A stretch of DNA of 64,000 nucleotides from Eubacterium sp. (GTDB lineage Bacteria > Bacillota > Clostridia > Lachnospirales > Lachnospiraceae). Position numbers and translations under genes: made by a program. Shown in pieces: positions 24,604 through 33,992 of the stretch (positions are counted from its first letter, which is position 1; every line of letters starts with the position of its first letter). The stretch covers positions 1 to 64,000 of the forward strand of contig JALERM010000041.1 in the NCBI GenBank assembly GCA_022764165.1, in the 5' to 3' direction. Below the pieces are notes generated by a model. It saw only the letters and a list, made by a program, of their open reading frames with translations, had not been told where the DNA came from and did no database searches.

Positions 24604-25278
24604 ATGGATATTGTTGTAAAAAATGCAGTGAAATATTTGGGATCTTCTATGGTAATCGATCATATCAATTTAGCAATGCATAGTGGAAAGATTTATGGTT
24701 TTCAGGGAATAAATGGATGTGGAAAAACAATGCTCATGCGGTTGATTGCCGGGCTTATCTATCCGACACAGGGTGAAGTTATCGTGGATGGTAAAATTCT
24801 ACACGGGCAAAACAGTTTTCCGAAAAGCATGGGGTTATTAATTGAGAATCCTCAGTTTCTTGCTGGATATTCGGGATATAAGAATTTGTATTTGCTGGCA
24901 GGTATCCGGGAAAGAATAGGAAAAGAGGAAGTAAAGCAGGCTATGTACCGAGTAAAATTAGATCCGGAAGATAAGAAGAAATATCGGAAATATTCGTTAG
25001 GAATGAAACAACGCCTTGGAATTGCTTGTGCCATAATGGAACATCCGGAACTAATTATCTTGGATGAACCGTTTATTTCTCTGGATGAAGAAGGAATTTT
25101 AGATACGAAGGAAATTATCCGTAAAGAAAAAGAGCGTGGGGCAATCATTATTTTAGCTTGTCACGATTATGAATTGCTTTCAAGTACAGCAGATGAAATT
25201 TTTCGTCTCACGGCAGGTAAAATTACAAAACATTTAATAAAGAATGAGGAAGGTAAATTTCGTGAGGTGACGAGGTAG
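24604..25278 (+). CDS. ABC transporter ATP-binding protein
   Basis: A 224-residue ATPase with Walker A GINGCGKT, signature YSLGMKQRLG, Walker B LIILDEP and switch His in LACHDYE. This ABC-2-type subunit energises the two upstream permeases. The start has CAGGAG upstream. It is separated from the permeases by a 200-bp structured element, so its expression may be lower or separately controlled. The next gene begins one base after its stop. Confidence 0.88.
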   Translation: MDIVVKNAVKYLGSSMVIDHINLAMHSGKIYGFQGINGCGKTMLMRLIAGLIYPTQGEVIVDGKILHGQNSFPKSMGLLIENPQFLAGYSGYKNLYLLAGIRERIGKEEVKQAMYRVKLDPEDKKKYRKYSLGMKQRLGIACAIMEHPELIILDEPFISLDEEGILDTKEIIRKEKERGAIIILACHDYELLSSTADEIFRLTAGKITKHLIKNEEGKFREVTR

Positions 25279-25279
25279 A

Positions 25280-25969
25280 ATGAAAATAACAAAAGGAAAA
25301 AATGTAATAAAGGTATCTTGGACGGCGAGAGTTGTGATTGTATTTTTTGCAGTGCTTTGCGGGTGGCGTATCTGGAACGTAAATCACACGAAGCTAATAG
25401 AAAAATATAAAGCAAGGATTACAGTGTATGAAGAGGGAACAGATATTTATTTATCCGATGCTATTTATTACTGGGACATAGCTGAATTAGACGGCTACGG
25501 TATGCGGGTTACTAATACGAAAGTCATGCGTACAGAATCCTTTTTAGCACAGTATAGCACGACGATGGAGGAACTAAAAGCGATATCATTAGATGGTGAG
25601 TCTTCATTTGAAAAATATGGGTTGGTTTATCTTGTAACAGTAGAATTTTGGAATAAAAACTGGATGAAAGCATCGGAATGGCCTATATTATTGGATAATT
25701 TTTTGTTAACAGGTTTGGATTATTTTGTATTGCCCGCAACAAAAAGTATTCATTTGATTTCTGATTTCAATCCAGAATTAGACGGTGCGTCAGGATTTTC
25801 AATTAAAAGTGATAGAGTATTTGAAGTGGTTCTTCCATATCTAATTGATACAGAAAGTGAGGCTGGGATTTCTTTAGAACATTTACTTGATTCAGAAACA
25901 AAACTTTTGATAACATTGTATCCGGAAGAGAGTTATTTGATGCTGCCGACTCCCACTATCGAAGAGTAA
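25280..25969 (+). CDS. Membrane-anchored protein of unknown function, ABC-associated
   Basis: A 229-residue protein with one N-terminal hydrophobic anchor (ARVVIVFFAVLCGWRIW, about 16-32) and an extracytoplasmic domain with no motif I can name. It may be related to DUF5028-type proteins, which I recall near such ABC operons, but this is weak. Its first codons follow the ATPase stop directly, so it is the last gene of the operon; a terminator follows at 26068. Confidence 0.5.
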   Translation: MKITKGKNVIKVSWTARVVIVFFAVLCGWRIWNVNHTKLIEKYKARITVYEEGTDIYLSDAIYYWDIAELDGYGMRVTNTKVMRTESFLAQYSTTMEELKAISLDGESSFEKYGLVYLVTVEFWNKNWMKASEWPILLDNFLLTGLDYFVLPATKSIHLISDFNPELDGASGFSIKSDRVFEVVLPYLIDTESEAGISLEHLLDSETKLLITLYPEESYLMLPTPTIEE

Positions 25970-26067
25970 GCACTTGTACGAAGGTAAAAGAGAGATTTAA
26001 TAATGATGAAAAAATAGTTATTTTCATTGACTTTTTGTGCAGTTTCCATTAATATAAAATTGTTGTG

Positions 26068-26097
26068 AGGGTAGCCTTTGGCAGGCTGCCCTTTTTA
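26068..26097 (+). terminator. Rho-independent terminator
   Basis: AGGGTAGCC (26068-26076) pairs with GGCTGCCCT (26084-26092), followed by TTTT. It ends the ABC operon and lies 28 bases before the reductase start, so the next operon must be transcribed from a promoter near or after it, or by read-through. Confidence 0.75.
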
Positions 26098-26124
26098 TCA
26101 CTATATGTATTGGAGGACAAACAA

Positions 26125-26970
26125 ATGAAGAAGGTATGGATTACGGGGGCGGATGGTCACGTGGGGACTGCACTGCTGAATCTGCTGGATTGCACAGAAT
26201 ATCAGATTCTTACCACAGATATTGATGCGGTGGATATCACAGATATCGATGAAGTGACACAGTATGTGCGCGTGAATCGTCCGGATGTGATTATTAACTG
26301 TGCCGGAATGACAAATGTAGCAAAGTGTGAAGAAGATGTGGATATGGCCTATAAGGTAAATGCCATCGGTGTGCGCAATATTGCGCTGGCTGCGGAAGAA
26401 CTGCATGCCAGAGTGATTCAGATGTCTACGGATGATGTTTTTGACCAGGAATCAAGAATTCCTTATAACGAATTTGATCAGGTACATCCCAAGACTATTT
26501 ATGGTAAATCAAAACTGGCGGGAGAAAGATTTCTGACACAGCTTTCCCACCGTTTTGTCATAATCCGCAGTTCCTGGATTTATGGAATTGGAAAAGATTT
26601 CGTGGATGAAGTGCTGACAAATGTGGGTAAAATAAAAGAGATGGAAGTGCCGAATAATCAGTTTGGAGTACCGACCAGTACGAAGGAACTGGCAAAAATT
26701 ATTCAGTATTTTATTGATAATGACGAGTATGGACTTTACCATGCAGTATGTAAAGGAAGCTGCAGCCGCTATGAGTATGCAAAGGCAATTTTGGAATTTT
26801 CAGGCAATGCGGACAAGATGGAGATTCATCCGATTATTTCCCGTGATGCCATGCGTCCATCCTATTCAGTACTGGACAATATGATGCTTCGCCTCACCGG
26901 AATTGAAGAACCTAAGGAATGGAAAGAAGCATTGAAAGAATATCTGGAAGAAACCGGGGGAATTGAGTGA
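26125..26970 (+). CDS. RmlD-like NAD(P)-dependent sugar reductase
   Basis: A 281-residue short-chain dehydrogenase of the dTDP-4-dehydrorhamnose reductase type. Motifs: ITGADGHVGTALL (nucleotide binding), NCAGMTNVAKCE, MSTDDVFD, the catalytic YGKSKLAGE and a later SSWIYG. ATG 26125 is chosen over an upstream codon because GGAGG precedes it. No other rhamnose genes are nearby, so the true substrate is open; many stand-alone copies exist. It overlaps the symporter gene by one base. Confidence 0.8.
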   Translation: MKKVWITGADGHVGTALLNLLDCTEYQILTTDIDAVDITDIDEVTQYVRVNRPDVIINCAGMTNVAKCEEDVDMAYKVNAIGVRNIALAAEELHARVIQMSTDDVFDQESRIPYNEFDQVHPKTIYGKSKLAGERFLTQLSHRFVIIRSSWIYGIGKDFVDEVLTNVGKIKEMEVPNNQFGVPTSTKELAKIIQYFIDNDEYGLYHAVCKGSCSRYEYAKAILEFSGNADKMEIHPIISRDAMRPSYSVLDNMMLRLTGIEEPKEWKEALKEYLEETGGIE

Positions 26971-28283
26971 TGGCAAAAGAAAAGAGAGACCTGAAAATAA
27001 ATAAAGGAACAAAAAAAGAAAATACCACGAAAAAGGGCATGGGACTTTCTACAAAAATATTTATTGCGTTGCTGGTCGGTGCACTTCTGGGTGTAGGAAT
27101 CCACTATGGCCTGCCTTCCGGGTATTTCCGGGATACGATTCTGGTAGAAGGTATCCTGTATGTGGTCGGACAGGGATTTATCAGATTGATGCAGATGCTG
27201 GTTGTACCGTTGGTATTTTGCTCTCTGGTCTGCGGAAGTATGGCAATCGGCGATACCAAGACCCTTGGAAAAGTAGGTGTGAAGACCATTGGATTTTATC
27301 TGGTAACTACCGCACTGGCGGTAATGATTGCTTTGGGTACTGCCTATCTGATCAATCCGGGTATAGGTCTGGATATGGATGCGGTACAGACCAGTGAAGT
27401 GACAACGGCAGAAGCGACAAAACTGACAGACACTCTGCTGAATATCATTCCTAAAAATCCGATTAATTCCATGGCGAATGGAGATATGCTTCCGATTATT
27501 GTATTTGCACTGTTTGTGGGTATCATGCTGGCAAAACTGGGAAGCAAGGCATCCGTTGTGGCTAACTTCTTCAGCCAGTTTAATGACATTATGATGGAAA
27601 TGACCATGGCAGTCATGAAAGTTGCTCCTCTTGGTGTATTCTGTCTGATCGCCAGAACCTTTGCCAATGTGGGATTTGCAGCATTCAAACCGATGCTGAA
27701 GTACATGGGTAATGTAACCTTTGCACTGGTGATTCAGTGTTTTATCGTATATCAGATTCTGTTGTTTGTATTTACCCGTTTGAACCCGATAAAATTCATC
27801 AAAAAATTCCTTCCGGTTATGGGATTTGCATTCTCCACAGCCACATCCAATGCGACAATTCCTATGTCCATCGATACACTGAGCAAGAAAATGGGTGTGT
27901 CCAAACAGATATCATCATTTACGATTCCTCTGGGAGCTACCGTCAATATGGACGGAACCTCCATCATGCAGGGTGTTGCGGTAGTATTTATCGCACAGGC
28001 TTACGGAATCCCCCTGACGATGGGCAATCTGGCAACCGTTGTAGTAACTGCTACACTGGCCTCCATCGGAACTGCCGGAGTGCCAAGTGTTGGTCTGGTA
28101 ACACTGTCCATGGTACTTGCTTCCGTGGGACTTCCGACAGAAGGAATCGCATTGATCATGGGAATCGACCGAATCCTGGATATGCTGCGTACCGCAGTTA
28201 ACATCACGGGAGATGCTGTGTGTACAACAATTGTGTCCTATCAGGAAGGGGCACTTAATAAAGACGTGTTCAATAGAGAATAA
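26970..28283 (+). CDS. Dicarboxylate/amino acid:cation symporter
   Basis: A 437-residue transporter of the DAACS (GltP/DctA) family. After a basic N-terminus (about 25 residues) come eight transmembrane segments and the two re-entrant loops. Loop HP1 reads TATSNATIPMS, TM7 FTIPLGATVNMDGTS and TM8 DRILDMLRTAVNITGDAV. It imports glutamate, aspartate or C4-dicarboxylates with sodium or protons. A C4-acid importer would fit the fumarate pathway encoded 10 kb downstream, but nothing in the sequence fixes the substrate. It overlaps the reductase gene by one base. Confidence 0.88.
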   Translation: MAKEKRDLKINKGTKKENTTKKGMGLSTKIFIALLVGALLGVGIHYGLPSGYFRDTILVEGILYVVGQGFIRLMQMLVVPLVFCSLVCGSMAIGDTKTLGKVGVKTIGFYLVTTALAVMIALGTAYLINPGIGLDMDAVQTSEVTTAEATKLTDTLLNIIPKNPINSMANGDMLPIIVFALFVGIMLAKLGSKASVVANFFSQFNDIMMEMTMAVMKVAPLGVFCLIARTFANVGFAAFKPMLKYMGNVTFALVIQCFIVYQILLFVFTRLNPIKFIKKFLPVMGFAFSTATSNATIPMSIDTLSKKMGVSKQISSFTIPLGATVNMDGTSIMQGVAVVFIAQAYGIPLTMGNLATVVVTATLASIGTAGVPSVGLVTLSMVLASVGLPTEGIALIMGIDRILDMLRTAVNITGDAVCTTIVSYQEGALNKDVFNRE

Positions 28284-28300
28284 AAAGGGATTTGTAATTC

Positions 28301-28494
28301 GTTTGAGAACGGACGGAAACTTCATATCATTTTTTCAGAAGCAGGCCGTTCCTCCTCAGCTAGCCGCTAACTACGACTAAATTGACGCTCAGGAAAGCCT
28401 TCGTGCCAAAGTCTCCGTAAGCGTCGGATCTTCGGACTCACTTTCCCCAATGCTTCTGAAAAAATGATATGAAGTTTCCTGTTTTGTTCCAAAC
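28301..28494. repeat. Inverted-repeat-bounded 194-bp element
   Basis: Arms 28315-28343 and 28451-28479 are perfect 29-bp inverted repeats containing CTTCATATCATTTTTTCAGA. Weaker symmetry (GTTTGAGAAC against GTTCCAAAC) extends to 28301 and 28494. The 107-bp centre has no gene and a GACGCT/AGCGTC pair. It follows the symporter stop by 17 bases. MITE-like insertion or a large terminator; no target-site duplication is obvious. Confidence 0.75.
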
Positions 28495-28527
28495 GATATA
28501 AAATGAGTCCATGAGGTATGTGGTCAA

Positions 28528-28610
28528 GGTCTATATAATAAAAAACGTCTGCCAGTGCCCCGCAAAATCTAAAAAGCGGGGTACTGGCAGACATTTTTAT
28601 TGTATAGACC
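28528..28610. terminator. Long hairpin, probable bidirectional terminator
   Basis: Arms begin GGTCTATA and end TATAGACC, with the inner stem GTCTGCCAGTGCCCCGC against GCGGGGTACTGGCAGAC. A- and T-rich tracts flank the GC stem on both sides, so it can stop transcription in either direction. It lies between convergent symporter and TauE genes. The rest of 28611-28737 holds nothing recognisable. Confidence 0.75.
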
Positions 28611-28737
28611 CAAGATTATGTTTTAGACGCTTTGAAAAGTAAGTTTGAGCAGGGAAAATGGAACTTCCAATAAAGAAAATTTGTATAGGCCCCCGTCGAG
28701 GTCGCTGAAGACTATTTTTAAGCCGAATCTGGACATA

Positions 28738-29493
28738 TTACTGGAGTATTTTAAATAACAGTAATACCAGCACAAACAAAATAATAGGCTTTACAATCTT
28801 GCTTCCCTTAGTCATAACCAGCCCGGCCCCCAGGTATCCGCCAGCCATGTTGCAGACAGCAGCTGCCAGTCCCAGCGGAATCAGTACCTGTCCATTGATA
28901 AGGAAAATCACAAGTGATGTGATATTTGTGGTCAGGTTGATGACTTTTGCCTGTGCGTTGGCGGTCTGTATGCTCATCCGTGCCAGAACGGTGAATGCTA
29001 TGATCAGGAAGGTTCCGGTTCCGGGACCGTAGAATCCATCATAGATGCCGATGGTAAATGCAGCACCGATGGCTGTCAGGACGGTGCGCCGGTTCAGGTG
29101 AACGGTGTCATCTTCTGCATCGTGAAATAATTTTTTGTTCAGTACAATCAGTGCGGACACCGGCAATATAATGAAAAGGATGTAACGCATGATTTTTTCG
29201 TCTGTTGCCATAGAAAGATGGGCTCCGATTGAGGAACCCATCACAGCTGCCAGAACAGACGGAACCGCCAGACGGAAGTTTACCAGCCGGTTGCGGATAA
29301 AACGTGCCGTTGCCAGTGTAGTTCCACAGGCAGAAGAAAGTTTGTTGGTGGCGATTGCCTGATGGACCGGAAGTCCGGCAATCAGGTACGCAGGAAGAGA
29401 GATCAGCCCGCCGCCTCCGCCGATGGCATCCACCAGTCCGGCAAGAAAAAGAAAGGGACAGACAATCAGGAATGTTTGCGGAGTAAGTGTCAT
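28738..29493 (-). CDS. TauE/SafE-family membrane transporter
   Basis: A 251-residue membrane protein with about eight hydrophobic segments in two repeats. Markers are GLVDAIGGGGGLISLPAYL at the start and GIYDGFYGPGTGTFL at the second repeat. The family exports sulfite, sulfoacetate or related anions. It lies 13 bases after murC and probably shares its transcript, which is functionally odd. GAGG precedes the start. Confidence 0.88.
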   Translation of the reverse strand: MTLTPQTFLIVCPFLFLAGLVDAIGGGGGLISLPAYLIAGLPVHQAIATNKLSSACGTTLATARFIRNRLVNFRLAVPSVLAAVMGSSIGAHLSMATDEKIMRYILFIILPVSALIVLNKKLFHDAEDDTVHLNRRTVLTAIGAAFTIGIYDGFYGPGTGTFLIIAFTVLARMSIQTANAQAKVINLTTNITSLVIFLINGQVLIPLGLAAAVCNMAGGYLGAGLVMTKGSKIVKPIILFVLVLLLFKILQ

Positions 29494-29506
29494 AAATTAC
29501 CTCGCA

Positions 29507-30886
29507 TTACAGTCCCAGAATATTTTCGCCGATTTTTACCACATCTCCGGCCCCCATGGTAATCACCAGGTCGCCTTTTTCACAGTTCGTCAGCAGATAA
29601 TTTTCAATCTCATCAAATGTCGGGAAGTATTCACAAGGTGTTCCCAGCTCCTGAATACGCTCCTGAAGATCTTTCGAGGAAATTCCAAGCGTATTTTTTT
29701 CACGGGCAGCGTAAATATCAGCCAGTACCACATGGTCAGCCAGAGTCAGAGCTTCGGCAAATTCCGGAAGCAGTGCCCTGGTACGTGTGTAGGTATGAGG
29801 CTGGAAGACGCACCAGGTCTTCTTGTGCGGATAATTTTTTGCAGAGGTTAAGGTGGCTTTAATCTCTGTGGGATGATGCGCATAATCATCAATAATGGTA
29901 ACTCCACCGACTTCGCCTTTTAACTGGAAGCGGCGGTCTGTACCGGTAAAATTCTGAAGACCTTTCTGGAGAGTCTCATGATCAATATGTAGCAGATCAG
30001 CCAGAGCAATAACAGATAGAGAGTTGGACACATTGTGGATGCCCGGTACTTTCAGACTGAATGTCCCAACGGCTTCTCCCCGGTGCATACAGGTAAAGGT
30101 AGGATGTCCCAGTTCATCGTATGTGATATTAGAAGCAGTGTAATCTGCCTCATGTTCCAGACTGTAAGTGATCACGCTGCAGGGCAGATCACGGATAATA
30201 TCCTCGTAGTGAGGAGTGTCACTGTTGATGATCAGTGTACCATCTGCCGGCAGTTTTTCTGCGAACAGGCGGAAAGAACGGCGGATGTCGTCAATATCTT
30301 TAAAGAAATCCAGATGATCCGCATCCACATTCAGAATAATACTGATCTTCGGGAAGAAGCTTAAAAAGCTGTTGGTATATTCACAGGCTTCAGTGATAAA
30401 GGTCTCGGAATGACCGACACGCAGATTGCCTCCGATGGCAGGCAGAATACCGCCTACAGAAATCGTGGGATCAAAACCGCCTTCCAACAGTACATGAGAA
30501 GCCATGGAAGTTGTTGTAGTTTTGCCGTGAGTTCCTGATACGGCAATAGGAGTCTGATAATTAGTCATAATCTGACCCAGAAGGTTTGCACGGGTCATCA
30601 TGGGGATGCCCTTTTCCTGTGCACAGGCATATTCCGGATTGTCCGGATGAATGGCTGCAGTATAGACAACAAGATCAATGCCGTCAATAATATTGGATGC
30701 ACGCTGGCCGTAGAAAATCTCTGCTCCCAGAGAAGCCAGATGATTCGTCAGTGCACTTTCCTTTGCATCGGAACCTGAAATGGTGAAACCTTCCTGCAGA
30801 AGAATCTCTGCCAGACCGCTCATGCTGATTCCGCCAATACCTATAAAATGAATATGAATGGGTTTGTCAAAATTAATGGTATACAT
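29507..30886 (-). CDS. murC: UDP-N-acetylmuramate--L-alanine ligase
   Basis: A 459-residue Mur ligase adding L-Ala to UDP-MurNAc, the first peptide step of the peptidoglycan precursor. Motifs: N-terminal HFIGIGGISMSGLAEIL, the ATP loop VSGTHGKTTT, EACEYTNSFLS, and in the C-terminal domain DDYAHHPTEI. The start at 30886 is chosen because GAAGGAG lies just before it and the protein then begins MYTINFDKPIHIHF; upstream in-frame codons lack such a site. A TATAAT lies at 30965-30960 on the same strand. Confidence 0.96.
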   Translation of the reverse strand: MYTINFDKPIHIHFIGIGGISMSGLAEILLQEGFTISGSDAKESALTNHLASLGAEIFYGQRASNIIDGIDLVVYTAAIHPDNPEYACAQEKGIPMMTRANLLGQIMTNYQTPIAVSGTHGKTTTTSMASHVLLEGGFDPTISVGGILPAIGGNLRVGHSETFITEACEYTNSFLSFFPKISIILNVDADHLDFFKDIDDIRRSFRLFAEKLPADGTLIINSDTPHYEDIIRDLPCSVITYSLEHEADYTASNITYDELGHPTFTCMHRGEAVGTFSLKVPGIHNVSNSLSVIALADLLHIDHETLQKGLQNFTGTDRRFQLKGEVGGVTIIDDYAHHPTEIKATLTSAKNYPHKKTWCVFQPHTYTRTRALLPEFAEALTLADHVVLADIYAAREKNTLGISSKDLQERIQELGTPCEYFPTFDEIENYLLTNCEKGDLVITMGAGDVVKIGENILGL

Positions 30887-31057
30887 AAAACATTCTCCTT
30901 CGAAATTAATGGCTATGTAAGAAGTCCGTGAAGGCAAATAAAATGCCGACACTATTATCATTATATGCTTAATCGACTAAAATGAAAATGCAAAAATGAA
31001 ATGTTGTATAAATGTCATAAAAACGAGAAAAAAATCGATAAAAATATGTAAAAGATG

Positions 31058-31086
31058 TTCACTAATCGTGAAAGGTGTGTTATAAT
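31058..31086 (+). promoter_or_regulatory. Promoter of glgCD with a short palindrome
   Basis: TTCACT (31058-31063) and TATAAT (31081-31086) are 17 bases apart. The -35 box is part of TTCAC-TAATC-GTGAA (31058-31072), a perfect 5-bp inverted repeat that may be a repressor site. It lies 31 bases before the glgC start. Confidence 0.6.
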
Positions 31087-31116
31087 TTTTCATTATATAT
31101 GACAAGAGGTGATTGC

Positions 31117-32388
31117 ATGATTAAGAAAGAGATGATTGCAATGCTGCTGGCCGGCGGACAGGGAAGCCGTCTTGGCGTTCTGACTGAAAGCGTAGCAAAG
31201 CCTGCAGTATCGTTTGGAGGTAAATATCGTATCATAGATTTCCCGCTGAGTAACTGTATTAACTCCGGGATTGATACGGTGGGAGTTCTGACCCAGTATC
31301 AGCCACTGCGGCTGAATACACATATCGGAATCGGTATTCCGTGGGATCTGGACCGTAATGTTGGTGGTGTGACTGTTCTTCCCCCCTATGAAAAGAGCAG
31401 TAACAGTGACTGGTACACAGGAACAGCCAATGCAATTTTCCAGAATCTGGCATACATGGAGACATATAACCCGGATTATGTGCTGATCCTTTCCGGTGAT
31501 CATATTTATAAGATGGATTATGAAGTTATGCTGGATTTCCATAAGGCAAATAAGGCAGATGTGACAATTGCCTGTATGCCGGTGCCAATTGAGGAGGCAA
31601 GCCGTTTTGGTGTTATGATCACCGATGGCAGTGGAAAGATTACAGAATTTGAAGAGAAGCCGGAACATCCGAGAAGCAACCTGGCATCTATGGGTATTTA
31701 TATTTTCTCATGGCCTGTACTTAAGGAGTCTCTGCTGGCACTGAAAGATCAGCCAAACTGCGACTTTGGAAAACATATCCTTCCATATTGCAGGGATAAT
31801 GGAAAGAGACTGTTTGCTTACGAATTTAACGGCTACTGGAAGGATGTAGGAACATTAGGATCCTATTGGGAAGCCAATATGGAATTGATTGATATTATTC
31901 CGGAATTTAATCTGTACGAGGAATTCTGGAAGATTTATACCAAAGGCGATATTATCCGCCCGCAGTATATTTCGGCAGATGCTGTTATAGAACGAAGCAT
32001 CATCAGTGAGGGTGCCGAGATTTATGGTGAAGTACATAATTCTGTCATCGGTGCAGGAGTAACGATAAAAGAAGGTACTGTGGTACGCGATTCGATTATC
32101 ATGAAAGAAACGGTGATCGGAAGCGGATGTACGATTGATCGGTCAATTATTGCAGAAAATGTTACCGTTGGTGACAGTGTAGTACTTGGTGTGGGTGAGG
32201 AAGCACCGAATGTACTGAAACCTGCAGTATATGGATTTGGACTTGTGACAGTCGGTGAGAATGCAGTGATTCCGTCCAATGTAAAGATTGGAAAGAATAC
32301 AGCCATCAGCGGTGTGACTACAGAGGAAGATTATCCGAATGGGGAACTCGCCAGCGGCGGAGCAATTGTAAAAAAGGACGGTGAATGA
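31117..32388 (+). CDS. glgC: Glucose-1-phosphate adenylyltransferase, catalytic subunit
   Basis: A 423-residue enzyme making ADP-glucose for glycogen. Motifs: [14 protein letters not shown] (nucleotide), [36 protein letters not shown] and YWKDVGT. A left-handed beta-helix follows from about residue 290. The start at 31117 has AAGAGGTG before it. It overlaps glgD by four bases; in Firmicutes GlgC and GlgD form a heterotetramer. No glycogen synthase gene is in the window. Confidence 0.96.
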   Translation: MIKKEMIAMLLAGGQGSRLGVLTESVAKPAVSFGGKYRIIDFPLSNCINSGIDTVGVLTQYQPLRLNTHIGIGIPWDLDRNVGGVTVLPPYEKSSNSDWYTGTANAIFQNLAYMETYNPDYVLILSGDHIYKMDYEVMLDFHKANKADVTIACMPVPIEEASRFGVMITDGSGKITEFEEKPEHPRSNLASMGIYIFSWPVLKESLLALKDQPNCDFGKHILPYCRDNGKRLFAYEFNGYWKDVGTLGSYWEANMELIDIIPEFNLYEEFWKIYTKGDIIRPQYISADAVIERSIISEGAEIYGEVHNSVIGAGVTIKEGTVVRDSIIMKETVIGSGCTIDRSIIAENVTVGDSVVLGVGEEAPNVLKPAVYGFGLVTVGENAVIPSNVKIGKNTAISGVTTEEDYPNGELASGGAIVKKDGE

Positions 32389-33509
32389 ATATGAGAGCAT
32401 TGGGAATTATTTTGGCCGGCGGCAATAACCACAGAATGAGAGAATTATCACATAAAAGAGCAATTGCAGCTATGCCGGTTGCCGGAAGTTACAGAAGTAT
32501 TGATTTTGCACTCAGCAATATGTCAAACTCTCATATTTCAAAGGTGGCAGTACTGACACAGTATAATGCAAGATCTCTGAATGAACATCTGAGTTCCTCC
32601 AAGTGGTGGGATTTCGGAAGAAAACAGGGTGGTCTGTTTGTATTTACACCGACCATTACACCGAATAACAGTTTCTGGTATCAGGGTACAGCAGATGCAA
32701 TCTATCAGAATCTGGACTTTTTGAAAAAAAGTCATGAACCGTATGTTGTGATTGCATCCGGTGATGGTATCTATAAACTGGATTATAATAAGGTATTGGA
32801 ATACCATATTGCAAAGCGTGCAGATGTTACGATTGTCTGCAAAGATATGCCGGTCAGTGAAGATGTGACACGTTTTGGTGTGCTGAAGCTGAATGACGAC
32901 GGCCGGGTAGAGGAATTTGAAGAGAAACCGATGGTTTCCAGTTATCGTACCGTATCTACAGGTATTTATGTGATTCGCCGCCGCCAGCTGATTGAGATGA
33001 TTGAACGGTGTGCAATGGAAGACCGTCATGACTTTGTAAAAGATATTCTGATTCGTTATAAGAATCTGAAACGCATCTACGGATATAAGATTGATACGTA
33101 CTGGAATAATATTTCCACCGTGGAATCTTATTATCAGACCAATATGGACTTCCTCAAACCGGAAGTCAGAGATTATTTCTTCCATCAGTATCCGTCGATT
33201 CAGTCAAAGATTGATGACCTGCCGCCCGCTAAGTACAATCCGGGAAGTCAGGTAAAGAACAGCCTGGTAGCCAGCGGCTGTATCATTAACGGACAAGTGG
33301 AAAATTCAATCCTGTTTAAAAAAGTATACGTAGGAAATAACTGTGTGATTAAGAATTCCATCATACTGAATGATGTATATCTGGGCGATAACACGCATAT
33401 TGAAAACTGTATTGTGGAGAGCCGTGATACGATTCGTGCCAATTCCTGTTATTGCGGGGAAAATGCAATCAAAGTAGTTGTGGAAAAAAATGAACGCTAT
33501 TCACTTTAG
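32385..33509 (+). CDS. glgD: Glucose-1-phosphate adenylyltransferase, regulatory-type subunit
   Basis: A 374-residue GlgC paralogue. It starts [17 protein letters not shown] and keeps [17 protein letters not shown]. The catalytic Asp region reads [12 protein letters not shown] instead of [11 protein letters not shown], and the protein is shorter. GlgD modulates GlgC in the Firmicutes heterotetramer. The start overlaps the glgC stop (ATGA); the ATG at 32391 is an equally possible start. Confidence 0.94.
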   Translation: MNMRALGIILAGGNNHRMRELSHKRAIAAMPVAGSYRSIDFALSNMSNSHISKVAVLTQYNARSLNEHLSSSKWWDFGRKQGGLFVFTPTITPNNSFWYQGTADAIYQNLDFLKKSHEPYVVIASGDGIYKLDYNKVLEYHIAKRADVTIVCKDMPVSEDVTRFGVLKLNDDGRVEEFEEKPMVSSYRTVSTGIYVIRRRQLIEMIERCAMEDRHDFVKDILIRYKNLKRIYGYKIDTYWNNISTVESYYQTNMDFLKPEVRDYFFHQYPSIQSKIDDLPPAKYNPGSQVKNSLVASGCIINGQVENSILFKKVYVGNNCVIKNSIILNDVYLGDNTHIENCIVESRDTIRANSCYCGENAIKVVVEKNERYSL

Positions 33510-33562
33510 AATGCAGAGCTATGCAGCAGGATGAAGGAAGGATTTATGAAAGGAATGCAGGT

Positions 33563-33847
33563 ATGAACATAACAGATGTAAGGGTACGAAAAGTAACGAA
33601 GGAAGGTAAGATGAAGGCAGTCGTTTCCATTACGATTGATGAGGAATTTGTAGTACATGATATTAAGGTAATTGAGGGAGAGAAAGGTCTCTTTATTGCA
33701 ATGCCCAGCAGAAAAGCATCGGACGGCGAATATCGTGATATCGCTCATCCTATCAATTCCAACACCAGAGAGCGTATACAGAAGCTTATTCTGGAAAAGT
33801 ATGAAGAGGTAATGGCAGCGGAAGACGATGTTGAAGAAGAAGCGTAA
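33563..33847 (+). CDS. spoVG: SpoVG regulatory RNA/DNA-binding protein
   Basis: A 94-residue protein: [20 protein letters not shown], the conserved FIAMPSRK, and IAHPINS..RERIQ. SpoVG binds nucleic acids and affects sporulation and cell division. The tail is very acidic (EDDVEEEA). ATG 33563 is the family start, with GAAAGGA nearby; an upstream in-frame extension is not conserved. A terminator follows at 33874. Confidence 0.95.
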   Translation: MNITDVRVRKVTKEGKMKAVVSITIDEEFVVHDIKVIEGEKGLFIAMPSRKASDGEYRDIAHPINSNTRERIQKLILEKYEEVMAAEDDVEEEA

Positions 33848-33873
33848 CCAATTGTCATATATGGGGTAACGTG

Positions 33874-33915
33874 GAAAAGGCGGTGACTGGGGGGTTGCCG
33901 CCTTTTCGTATGTTC
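33874..33915 (+). terminator. Terminator after spoVG
   Basis: GAAAAGGCGG (33874-33883) pairs with CCGCCTTTTC (33898-33907). The stem contains the T-run, so it can serve both strands. Confidence 0.75.
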
Positions 33916-33992
33916 TTTCTTGTGCCTGCAGTGTGATTATGGTATCATATTCGAAGAAAATTTTAGAGTTTTGAGGGATACAGGAGGTTAAA

